From positions 1 to 19,095 of the forward strand of contig CAKSGG010000061.1 of NCBI GenBank assembly GCA_934454215.1: a stretch of 19,095 bases of DNA, in the 5' to 3' direction. This document shows, piece after piece, positions 1 to 8,500 of the stretch. Made by a program: the position numbers and the translations under genes. The stretch's first letter is position 1. The number at the start of each line of letters is the position of its first letter. The notes beneath the pieces were generated by a model, which had not been told where the DNA came from, did not search any database, and worked only from the letters and a program-made list of their open reading frames with translations. Origin of the DNA: an uncultured Clostridia bacterium (GTDB lineage Bacteria > Bacillota > Clostridia > UBA1381).

Positions 1-408
1 GTATGGAACGGCATAGGATACGGAAGTTTACTGTATTATGCGACTATGGTCGGCATTGACGAAAGCCTGTTTGAGGCGGCGGAAATAGACGGTGCAAATA
101 AGTTTCATCAGATAATACATATCATAATACCCGAAATTATGGGTTTGCTGTGCTTGCAGATTATAATGGGCGTAGGCTATGCAATGAGCGGTGATTTCGG
201 ATTGTTCTATCAGATACCGAGAAATATAGGCTTGCTTTATCCGACAACCGATATTTTGAATACGTATATTTTCAGAGCGTTGCAAACGGGTTCAAGCATG
301 GGCAGAACAACGGCTATAGGCTTATTCCAGTCCGTTGCCGGAGTTATACTGCTTGTAATATGCAATTCGGTTATCAAAAAGATAGATGAAGAAAAATCAA
401 TGTTCTGA
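1..408 (+). CDS. Carbohydrate ABC transporter permease, LplB/MalF-type (5' truncated)
   Basis: This is the C-terminal 135 residues of an inner-membrane permease of the CUT1 family; the reading frame is already open at base 1, so the start lies outside the window. It carries the cytoplasmic EAA loop (EAAEIDGANKFHQ, from base 73), which docks on the transport ATPase, followed by IIIPEI and two hydrophobic stretches before the stop at 406-408. The WNGIGYGSLLYYA stretch before the loop is typical of LplB-like permeases that take up complex oligosaccharides in Firmicutes. The next permease follows after 17 bases, so the two probably form the heterodimeric channel. The family is clear; the substrate is not. 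Confidence 0.9.
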   Translation, partial: VWNGIGYGSLLYYATMVGIDESLFEAAEIDGANKFHQIIHIIIPEIMGLLCLQIIMGVGYAMSGDFGLFYQIPRNIGLLYPTTDILNTYIFRALQTGSSMGRTTAIGLFQSVAGVILLVICNSVIKKIDEEKSMF

Positions 409-425
409 GAAAGAGGTATGTAATA

Positions 426-1313
426 ATGAAAAAAAGTAAAAAAATATCGGCGGGCAGAATTGCGCTGAATGTGATAATGATAATAATAAGCTTGGGATAT
501 ATTGTACCTATTTTGCTTATGCTTTCCATTTCGTTTTCATCGGAAAAATCAATAATCGACTACGGTTATCAGCTTATTCCGAAAAGCTGGAGTTTAGACG
601 CATACAGAATGGTGTTTAAAAATCCGTATCAGATAATAGGCGCATATAAAATAACTATTTTATATACGGCGCTGGGAACGCTTTTGTCAATTACGGTACA
701 GTCGCTTATGGCATATCCGCTGTCAAGGTCAAATTACAATAAAAAGAAATTCATTACGGTATATCTTATGATAACAATGTTTTTCAGCGGAGGACTTGTT
801 CCGTCATATATACTGAACACGCAGTATCTGAAATTGGGAAATACATTTTGGATTTACATTTTTCCCGCATTGATGAGCGCATGGAACGTCATACTGTTTA
901 AAACGTTTTTCAAGGGCTTGCCCGACGGATTGGTAGAGGCGGCAAAGCTTGACGGAGCAAGCGAGTTCATGGTGTACAGAAAAATAATAATGCCGCTTTC
1001 AACGCCGATTATAGCGTGCGTGGCGTTTACAACGGTGCTTGGAAAATGGAATGACTGGAATACGTCGCTTTTGTACATAAGACGAAGTGATTTATACTCA
1101 TTGCAGTATCTTCTGCAAAGAATCATAAACGAGTCGGATTACATAAAAAATATGCAGGGTACGGCGGCTGCGTCGCTGGTCGGAGAGGAGCTGCCTTCCG
1201 AATCAATGAGATACGCAATGGCAATACTGGCGGCAGGACCGATGATGGTGGTTTTCCCGTTCTTTCAGAAGTATTTTGCAAAAGGCTTGGTAGTAGGCTC
1301 GGTAAAAGGTTGA
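426..1313 (+). CDS. Carbohydrate ABC transporter permease, YtcP/MalG-type
   Basis: This is a complete 295-residue inner-membrane permease, normal length for the YtcP-like CUT1 family. Six hydrophobic segments can be placed at about residues 13-33, 74-96, 107-128, 139-160, 185-208 and 262-282. The EAA loop that contacts the ATPase begins at E171 (EAAKLDGASEF...KIIMPLSTPI). The C-terminus (FFQKYFAKGLVVGSVKG) is the usual ending of this subfamily. The ATG at 426 is preceded by AGAGG at 412-416. It follows the other permease by 17 bases and precedes the lipoprotein binding protein, giving the standard importer without a linked ATPase. Substrate specificity cannot be read from it. Confidence 0.95.
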   Translation: MKKSKKISAGRIALNVIMIIISLGYIVPILLMLSISFSSEKSIIDYGYQLIPKSWSLDAYRMVFKNPYQIIGAYKITILYTALGTLLSITVQSLMAYPLSRSNYNKKKFITVYLMITMFFSGGLVPSYILNTQYLKLGNTFWIYIFPALMSAWNVILFKTFFKGLPDGLVEAAKLDGASEFMVYRKIIMPLSTPIIACVAFTTVLGKWNDWNTSLLYIRRSDLYSLQYLLQRIINESDYIKNMQGTAAASLVGEELPSESMRYAMAILAAGPMMVVFPFFQKYFAKGLVVGSVKG

Positions 1314-1382
1314 TTTATACGATTCGTTAAAAACGGTCGTTATAAATAAATGTAAAGTGTTTTAACACGGAAAGGAGAAGAA
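1314..1382 (+). other. Intergenic gap before the binding-protein gene
   Basis: These 69 AT-rich bases carry the ribosome site AAAGGAG at 1371-1377. A TATAAA at 1341-1346 has no well-spaced -35 partner; the TTGATT at 1310-1315 is 25 bases away. The short inverted repeat GTGTT-TT-AACAC at about 1358-1369 is too small to be a terminator. I see no supported promoter or operator here. Confidence 0.4.
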
Positions 1383-2864
1383 ATGAAAGGCAAAAAATTT
1401 TTTGCGTGCCTGCTTGCGGCGGGTACGCTGGGCACAATGATTACGGGATGTATGGGAGGTGAGAAAAAGGCTGAAAATGTAACCTTGAAATACATTATGG
1501 CAGGTCCCGGTATGCAGGAAAGCTCACAGGAGGTATGGTCGGCGTTTAATGACAAGCTTCACGAAAAGCTGCCGAACGTGACTGTGGATTTTGAGGTAAT
1601 TCCGCTGGCGGAATACAAGCAAAAGGTAATGCTGATGATGTCCGCAAGAGAGCAGATGGATATTGTCAATAACTACGGACTTGATTTTGCGTCGGAAATA
1701 TCAAACGGAAGTTTTGTTGAAATGAACGATTTGCTTGATGAGTACGGCAAGGAGGTAAAGGAAACACTGCCCGAATGGCTGTGGGATTATGAAACCGTTG
1801 ACGGTAAAATCTACGGAATACCCACATATCAAATGATGGGACAGACAAGATGTATATGCTTTATCAAGGAATATGCCGACAAATATCTTGATAAGGACGC
1901 ATTGAGAAATGCGCTTGATTCGTCGGTAACGCTCAACAGCGATGTTTATGATATTCTTACAAAATACTGCGAGGATTTAAAGGCAAACGGAATAAATTTC
2001 AAAACGACGTCAATTTTAAATCCCAAAGGATACGATACCATATTGGGCTATTACTGCAACATTATGGACGGAGGCACGACAATTACAAATATGAATGCAA
2101 ATGATGCGGCAAAGCTCAGATACAAAACAGCGAGCGAGTGGTATAAAAAGGGATATATACGCTCCGACGCACTTTCCGCAACCGATGATTCGGACTATCA
2201 GGGTAAAAAAGACGGATTTGCATTCTGGGACGAGGTTTATACTCCGTATCAGGAAAAGGCTCTTTCGCAGAAATACGGAAACGATATTGTCTGCATACCG
2301 TATGATACAGAGCCGCCTATAGGCAGTAAGGCTCTTGCGGGCGGTACGTCTATAATGGCGTCAAGCGAATATCCAGAGGAGTCGATGCAGGTTTTAAATC
2401 TTTTGCAGACGGATAAGGAATTGTATAACTTCCTTGTTTACGGCAGAGAGGGAATCGAATACGAAAAAGTAAGCGAGGACAGGATAACAACCAAATATGA
2501 CAGCAGTCCTTCGGAAACTGACGCTTACGGCTTGTATAAATGGATTGTCGGAAATTCGGAGCTGTCATATCTTACTCAGGCTGACGATGATACATATATC
2601 AACTGGGCGTTTAACGAGGTGAACAATTCCAAAAACCGTTCAAAGCTTATGGGATTTTTGCCGAATACCACGTCGATAGCCGATATGCTTACTCAATGCA
2701 ATACAATAAAGGAGCAGTATTGGAAACCGTTAATCAGCGGTACGATGGACGATTGGGAATCCTATTATAATGAATTTGAAGAAAAGCTTAAGCTTGCGGG
2801 AAACGACAAAATTATAGAAGAACTTCAGAAACAGGCGGATGATTTTTTGAAAAGTAAAAATTAA
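1383..2864 (+). CDS. Extracellular sugar-binding lipoprotein, LplA/DUF3502-type
   Basis: This 493-residue solute-binding protein should sit on the outer face of the membrane and deliver an oligosaccharide to the two permeases. The N-terminus is a lipoprotein signal: a KGKK basic start, a hydrophobic core and a lipobox ending ITGC, with C23 as the lipidated residue. The body (LKYIMAGPG..., then VTVDFEVIPLAEYKQKV) fits bacterial solute-binding protein family 1. The last ~85 residues (KLMGFLPNT, then YWKPLISGTMDDW, KLKLAGNDKIIEELQKQ) match the DUF3502 tail of LplA-like proteins as I know it. The start is supported by AAAGGAG at 1371-1377. The gene lies behind the permeases, as is common for LplB-YtcP-LplA sets. 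The ligand is unknown. Confidence 0.93.
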   Translation: MKGKKFFACLLAAGTLGTMITGCMGGEKKAENVTLKYIMAGPGMQESSQEVWSAFNDKLHEKLPNVTVDFEVIPLAEYKQKVMLMMSAREQMDIVNNYGLDFASEISNGSFVEMNDLLDEYGKEVKETLPEWLWDYETVDGKIYGIPTYQMMGQTRCICFIKEYADKYLDKDALRNALDSSVTLNSDVYDILTKYCEDLKANGINFKTTSILNPKGYDTILGYYCNIMDGGTTITNMNANDAAKLRYKTASEWYKKGYIRSDALSATDDSDYQGKKDGFAFWDEVYTPYQEKALSQKYGNDIVCIPYDTEPPIGSKALAGGTSIMASSEYPEESMQVLNLLQTDKELYNFLVYGREGIEYEKVSEDRITTKYDSSPSETDAYGLYKWIVGNSELSYLTQADDDTYINWAFNEVNNSKNRSKLMGFLPNTTSIADMLTQCNTIKEQYWKPLISGTMDDWESYYNEFEEKLKLAGNDKIIEELQKQADDFLKSKN

Positions 2865-2870
2865 TTGTTT

Positions 2871-2876
2871 GGAGGT
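2871..2876 (+). promoter_or_regulatory. Ribosome binding site fixing the start at 2883
   Basis: GGAGGT lies six bases before the ATG at 2883. This excludes the in-frame TTG at 2865, which would place the site inside the coding region and put six residues in front of a good signal peptide. Confidence 0.9.
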
Positions 2877-2882
2877 ATAATT

Positions 2883-5519
2883 ATGAAAATGAATTTGTTA
2901 AGTAAGATAATTGCATTGGGCATAACTGCCTCAATGGTACTTTCGGCACTGCCGATGACAGCGGGCGCTGAGGGAGAGCCGGTATCGGAGGTTATTCCGG
3001 CAACAAATACCGTTACGCTTTCGGATGATACTTTGGAAACCCCCAACTGGGAGAACGGCGTAAAAGGCGTGCAATTCGGAAAAACTCAAATATACATGAT
3101 GAGAAGACCGGCATATGTGTATTTCAAACTGCATGATATTGACGCAATAAACAAGCTGAGCATAAGGCTTGAACAAAATGCTGACGGCAATATAAATTAT
3201 ATTAGAAAATACAGCCTTACGGACTCTTTGCCTGATGCTGGTTCTGTAGCAAGCTACGGAACTGATACGGAGGAATATAAGGAATGGAACAGCTTTACGG
3301 AAAATAATATGACAGCTCTTACAACTTTTATAGGCTGTGCGAGAAATACAGAAACCGATATTACCGATTTAATAAAGGATTCCGACAAAAAAGAGGGATA
3401 TTTGCTGCTGGAAATACATAACTGGGCAAACAGAACAACATTATTTGACAACAGCGCTTTGACTGTGGAATATGATTCCGATAAGCTTGCCGCAAAGCAA
3501 GAGGCATATCTTGACAACATAAACAGCGCTATGTCGGCACAGGAAATGCAGAGCGCTATGACGGATTCGGCAGCGGCATATTTCGGCGTTGATAAAAATG
3601 CTCTGTATGATATGAGCAATGTATATAAAGCGCTTGTTAATATGCTTAATAACGAAACTGTTTTCACAAAGGACAGCTTTAAGGCTGCGTTTGACGCAGA
3701 GGTTGAAAAGAACCTTGAAACTAAAGAACTGCTGTTAAGCGACGTTGCGAATTTTGAAGGCAGTACATCATGGTCTAACAATATTTCTGACATTACAAAA
3801 ATAGATTTTAACTTTGATAACGGAATGGGCGTTTCAAACAGAGGAATGTTCATCGGAGGGAAAATAGACAATCCGAAGGCTGTTAAAAGAATTTCATTCG
3901 GCGCACAAGGTAATGACAAAGTTATCGTATTTACCAATGCTTATTTAACCGATGATTTTAAGACAGGCGATAAGCAGGAATATACATCATCGGACGACAG
4001 CGGACTTTATACATATTGGAACAACCTTAATAAAAACTGCTGGTCAGAAGATGTTATAGGTCAGCGTATACCTACGCAATGGTATTATGAGAGCAATAAA
4101 TATTTAGCAACAAGCAGTACAACATTTAACACAGTGGATTTGAGTGAATACCTTGTTAAAAAGCTAAACAAATACGGTGATGATAAGTATTTGACGCTCA
4201 GATTATCGGGAACATCGACTGTTGAATGGGGCGTTCCCGACCGCTCAAAGACTCCCAGATTTATTGTTACATATGATAAAACATATATAGACAGTGATAA
4301 AACAAAGGCATGGACGCAGATAAGCGAGGCAATGGATTCTTCCGCAATTAAGAGTGCGGTTGAGGCATACGGCAAATCGCTTGGAATTGACTGCATAACA
4401 AAAATCAGCTCGGATTTTATATATGATGAATTGCTTGCGGCTTTGGATAGCTGTCAAACAATCGACGATTTCACATCAAAGGCTTTGGAGCTGTACGGAA
4501 AATACACCGTAACAAAGAGCATATCGCCCGAAATTGAAAAGGCATATAACGCAAATCATAATACTTGGAACGACGCTAACGGAAGAATAGGAAATGTTCA
4601 GAGAATGTTGTCACAGTTTGACAGAGCACAGTTCGGCGATGCAAACAGAATATTGAGTGCGAGCTATAAATTAAAAACATCATCAATCAATGAATATGAG
4701 TCGGGGGACGCATTTGTAAGAACTCTTTCGGGTGCGATTATGCCTGACGGTGAAAATGCGGATACCCGCGTATCGGGTTCGGTATGGCAGTATCTGGTTA
4801 ATACGCAGTCAGTTGCAAGAATAAGCATTTCCGGAGCAGAATCAGAGAAAACGGCTGATATAACGGTTAATCTGAAGGATAAGCTCAATGTGGGAACAGA
4901 AAAGCTCACATATACTGTCGGTATTGAAGAACAGGACGGAGGCGCAGGCTTTGAATTACAAGGCAACGCTTATGCGGCTGTTGAAATGGTATTTGACAGA
5001 ACATACCGTGCAGATGAGGCTATGCAGGCACTGAAAGCGGCGGAGGGTGTTGATGTTCTTGAAGATTACGGTATAGAATTTAACGTAACGGACGAACAAA
5101 TTAACAAGCTTGACGAGTGCAGTGCAGCGGTACAAGCTGAGGTTTTGGCAGAATTAAAGAAGTGCAGTACCGTATTTGAGGTCGAAACAATGCTGCCCGA
5201 ACTGCTGGCAAACGTTAAGACAACAAGTATAAAATTTGCTTTGGCAAATCAGCAGTTTGCAGACGGAGCAGTAAGCGCCGATGTTACAAAGATTGCGAAT
5301 TATGACGGCAGTTTAAAGGTAATATATGCGTCATACAAAAACGGCGGACTTGTTAAAGTATATCTGACAGACAATGCAGAATTAACGGCTGCGGAAAAGG
5401 GAGATACGGTAAAGCTTTCAATGACAAACGATATGGGAGAGCATGATACAATAAAAATTATGATTCTTAACAGCATGGGAGAACTGCTGCCTTTGGCTGA
5501 GTCGGTTACGATAGAGTAA
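2883..5519 (+). CDS. Secreted triple-repeat protein with DNRLRE/CBM96-like and helical modules
   Basis: This 878-residue protein begins with a signal peptide (MKMNLLSKIIALGITASMVL..., probable cleavage after TAGA) and has no SLH or LPXTG anchor. It reads as three repeats of a beta-rich domain followed by a helical domain. The beta domains cover about residues 30-200, 283-472 and 556-711, and end alike (SALTVEYD, TPRFIVTYD, YAAVEMVFD), with a preceding D-[IL]-[TS]-x-[LY]-[IL] type strand in the first two, as in DNRLRE/CBM96-like jelly rolls. The helical domains cover about 201-282, 473-555 and 712-778. A last beta domain (779-878) contains IKIMILNSMGELLPL. No catalytic motif is visible. I infer a glycan-binding or surface-organising role. 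The modules are diverged in sequence, and the family assignment is by pattern only. Confidence 0.8.
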   Translation: MKMNLLSKIIALGITASMVLSALPMTAGAEGEPVSEVIPATNTVTLSDDTLETPNWENGVKGVQFGKTQIYMMRRPAYVYFKLHDIDAINKLSIRLEQNADGNINYIRKYSLTDSLPDAGSVASYGTDTEEYKEWNSFTENNMTALTTFIGCARNTETDITDLIKDSDKKEGYLLLEIHNWANRTTLFDNSALTVEYDSDKLAAKQEAYLDNINSAMSAQEMQSAMTDSAAAYFGVDKNALYDMSNVYKALVNMLNNETVFTKDSFKAAFDAEVEKNLETKELLLSDVANFEGSTSWSNNISDITKIDFNFDNGMGVSNRGMFIGGKIDNPKAVKRISFGAQGNDKVIVFTNAYLTDDFKTGDKQEYTSSDDSGLYTYWNNLNKNCWSEDVIGQRIPTQWYYESNKYLATSSTTFNTVDLSEYLVKKLNKYGDDKYLTLRLSGTSTVEWGVPDRSKTPRFIVTYDKTYIDSDKTKAWTQISEAMDSSAIKSAVEAYGKSLGIDCITKISSDFIYDELLAALDSCQTIDDFTSKALELYGKYTVTKSISPEIEKAYNANHNTWNDANGRIGNVQRMLSQFDRAQFGDANRILSASYKLKTSSINEYESGDAFVRTLSGAIMPDGENADTRVSGSVWQYLVNTQSVARISISGAESEKTADITVNLKDKLNVGTEKLTYTVGIEEQDGGAGFELQGNAYAAVEMVFDRTYRADEAMQALKAAEGVDVLEDYGIEFNVTDEQINKLDECSAAVQAEVLAELKKCSTVFEVETMLPELLANVKTTSIKFALANQQFADGAVSADVTKIANYDGSLKVIYASYKNGGLVKVYLTDNAELTAAEKGDTVKLSMTNDMGEHDTIKIMILNSMGELLPLAESVTIE

Positions 5520-5530
5520 GTTTAATTATG

Positions 5531-5561
5531 GTGAGGCTGCCGCAATGGGCGGCGGTCTCAC
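5531..5561 (+). other. Strong RNA hairpin between two genes
   Basis: Arms at 5531-5543 and 5549-5561 pair over 13 positions, 11 Watson-Crick and two G-U, around a five-base loop (AATGG). The two wobble pairs would be A-C mismatches in the complementary RNA, which points to a structure in the + strand transcript. The downstream flank AAATCGG has no U-run, so it is not a canonical intrinsic terminator. It sits 12 bases after a stop codon and 36 bases before the next start. It may protect or process the mRNA. Confidence 0.75.
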
Positions 5562-5584
5562 AAATCGGATAACAAAATTTATGA

Positions 5585-5591
5585 AGAGGTG
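5585..5591 (+). promoter_or_regulatory. Ribosome binding site supporting a TTG start at 5598
   Basis: AGAGGTG ends six bases before TTG at 5598. The in-frame GTG at 5589 overlaps this site and has no purine-rich site of its own at a proper distance, so TTG is the better start. Confidence 0.75.
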
Positions 5592-5597
5592 AAAAAA

Positions 5598-8500
5598 TTG
5601 AAATATAGCATAAATAAAATTATAGCGGCTGCAATGGCTTTGATTATGAATATATCATATATACCGGGGGTTGAGGCTGAGGATATATTTCATATAATAA
5701 AGAATGAAGATGACGTACGGAAATTAACCGAAACGCTTGACAGCTTAACGGAAAGCGATATACAGAGCCTTGGTATTGATACCGGAATTTATAAGCTGAT
5801 TAAAGAGAGAGATTATGTATCGGAAAGAATAATTGAAAAGGGTTTCGATACGGTTGAAGAATTTAGGGACGCTTTTAATGAAGCCGTTGACACCTTGACA
5901 TATACTGTTGAATATCCGGTGAATATAACAAAATTCAGCGGCGGTAGCTACAGTGAGGTCGGAAATGATGAAAGCAATATATTAATTTCAAGAACATACT
6001 TGTATTATACTGCCGCCGGTATTGAAAATTATGAATATTTGTGCAGACTTGATTTGAGGTTCACGTCGGATACGGATGAAGTGCCCGATTCGCTTGTGTG
6101 CGCATATTCAAATGAGGAAAATTCGGGGGATTGGAGCGCATATGATTCAAGCATGGAGGCGCTTGCTCCTACAACGGTAACAAATAAGGACGGTATACAC
6201 AGATTTGCCGTATCGTTCGGCGGATTGACAAATAATACTTTTACCGTAAAAACAAAAAATAAAGCGGGAATAAAAATAAATCTGAACGGTGCGGACGATG
6301 AACTGAAGCCTGCGCTTATCGGAATTTATGATAAAACGGCGCAGATAGCCGATGAATGTAAAATGACTCCCGAAAGCGGAAGTGAGGATATAGAAACCCA
6401 TATATCGGAGCTTTGCTTTAACTGGAAAAAGGAAATAGATACAGATTTATTTAACAAAGAAAATATAAAAATTACGGATACAGCAAGCGGTGAAAATTTT
6501 GAAGATTTTGATATTGAGATTATAAACGCAACGGAGCAGAAAATAAAATTCGGCTCGGAGCTTATGTCCGAGCATAAGTATATAATAGAGTTTAATAATT
6601 TGTGCGATATAAACGGCGAAATGCTTGTAAACAGAAGCTTTAATTTTAAGACGAAAGGAATTATAAAATATTTAAGACCCGAATTAAATAATATATTATC
6701 AAAAAACGGGGAAACAGAAATCAAAACATATGCGGTATATGAATCGGGGACAGTAAAAGAGGTTGATGCAAATTATTCAACGGACAGTGACGGAGTAATT
6801 ACGCTGAACGGCAATAAGCTTAAAGCGGATAATTGCAGTATGGGGACACTAAAAATAGAGTTTGACGGAATTGAAACGGAAATCCCCGTATATGTACAGG
6901 CTAAAAATATAACGGAAAATTTTGAAAATTACGAGGGGGCAAGCTCTGAATATAAGCACAGCGGAAGCTGCGGCATAGAGGGTACAAATGAAATTAAAAA
7001 TATAATAGACTGTAAATGGGACAGCTGCGTTGCGGAGGGCTGGTTCTATGACGATATGGCGGACGGTAAAAACGGAGGAATATCTCTTTTATCGGCATCT
7101 GTCGGAATAAATACGGAAATATCGCAGACGGAGTATGTCGTTAACGGTAAGGCAAGCGGAATATTAAGAGAAAACGGCTGGCATAAGGTAACATTTGAGG
7201 TGGCGGAAAAAATAAAATTATATATAGACTGCGTTGCGGCGGGTGAATTTGAAAAAAGCGGCGCAGGCAGTATTTCAATAACGGGAAATCAAATATGGTT
7301 TGACGATTTGGGATTTTATTATATAAAAAACAGCGACCCGATAATAAACGGATTGAAAATATCGGGTATTGAAAGCAACGGAACAATAGGAATAGGCAAA
7401 GAAATCAAGGCGGAGTATACATATTTTGATGAGGACGGAGATGAAGAAAACGGGTCGGAATTTGGATTTTACTGTGCCGATACAAAAGACGGTGATTACA
7501 AGCTTATTGCATCGGGAATTAAAGAATACACATTCAAGACGGGCGAATATATAGGTAAATACATTAAATTTATTATTGTACCGAAAAACAGTATAAGCGA
7601 CGGTAAACGGTATGAAACCGAGGCGTACAGGGTTGAGCTTGGCGATTCTTTAAAAACAATTATTAAAAAAATCAATTCGGGCAATGTATATGCTGTGAGG
7701 GATATAATATGCGAATATTATGACATTTTGGGAATTGACATAGATGAAATAAATTTGTTTAAAAATCCGCTGTATATATACGATGGGTTGGTTGAAAAGA
7801 ATTTTAGTGTCCCCGAGGGAATTTCCGAGGCAATAAAAAATTCAATTGCTAAAAATATAATTTCGGTAAAATCGGATTTGGCTGACAAGGCTGTTGCCAT
7901 AGATATAGACAATAATATGATTAACGATGTAACGGGTATAGTTCGTCAGAGTACATACAGATACCGGCTTTTAATAAATAAAAAAATAAAATATGCGGAC
8001 GCACTGAAAGGACTGGCATTTTCGGCGTACTCGTCACCGTCGTATAACGAGGGTCATATGACGGGATATACCTGCGAGCCGCTGCCCGAAAATTCAGACT
8101 ACAGTGTGTATGACGGATTTTGTACGAACACGGTTTTGAAGTTTAACGAAAGCAGACCCGTAAAAATAATTGAGTCGGACGGGAATCGGTATACATATGA
8201 AATTCCCGAGCAGGCATACAAAAATATAAAAGATGAATTTACGCTGTTTATTACAAATACCGATAACAGAATGATGTATCTGAACGGCGCATCCGAAAAT
8301 CAAAGACCGTACTACATAATTAAATATGATAAATCGGCACTGGACGAACTACAGATGAAGTCCTCGCCGTACAACTATGAAGAGGAAATCAACCCCGAAT
8401 TAAGCAGCATATCGGTCAATTGGAATATGCAGCTGGCAGACGGGGTATGGGATAAATCAAATGTCAGAGTATATAATGACGAAAACGGAAACGAGCTTGA

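Noticed and set aside
1310..1346. Promoter before the binding-protein gene (TTGATT and TATAAA)
   Set aside because: The spacing of 25 bases is far from the usual 16-18, and no better -35 box is seen.
3254..3937. Long open frame on the minus strand inside the 878-residue protein gene
   Set aside because: The translation is Ser/Leu-rich with no ribosome site or domain, and it is fully opposite a gene with a signal peptide and clear modules.
5531..5575. Intrinsic terminator after the 878-residue protein gene
   Set aside because: The hairpin is strong, but the 3' flank is A-rich without a run of T, so it is listed as a hairpin of unknown role.
5581..5592. Tiny leader ORF (ATG AAG AGG TGA) before the giant surface protein
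   Set aside because: Three codons with no ribosome site of their own; it only overlaps the ribosome site of the real gene.
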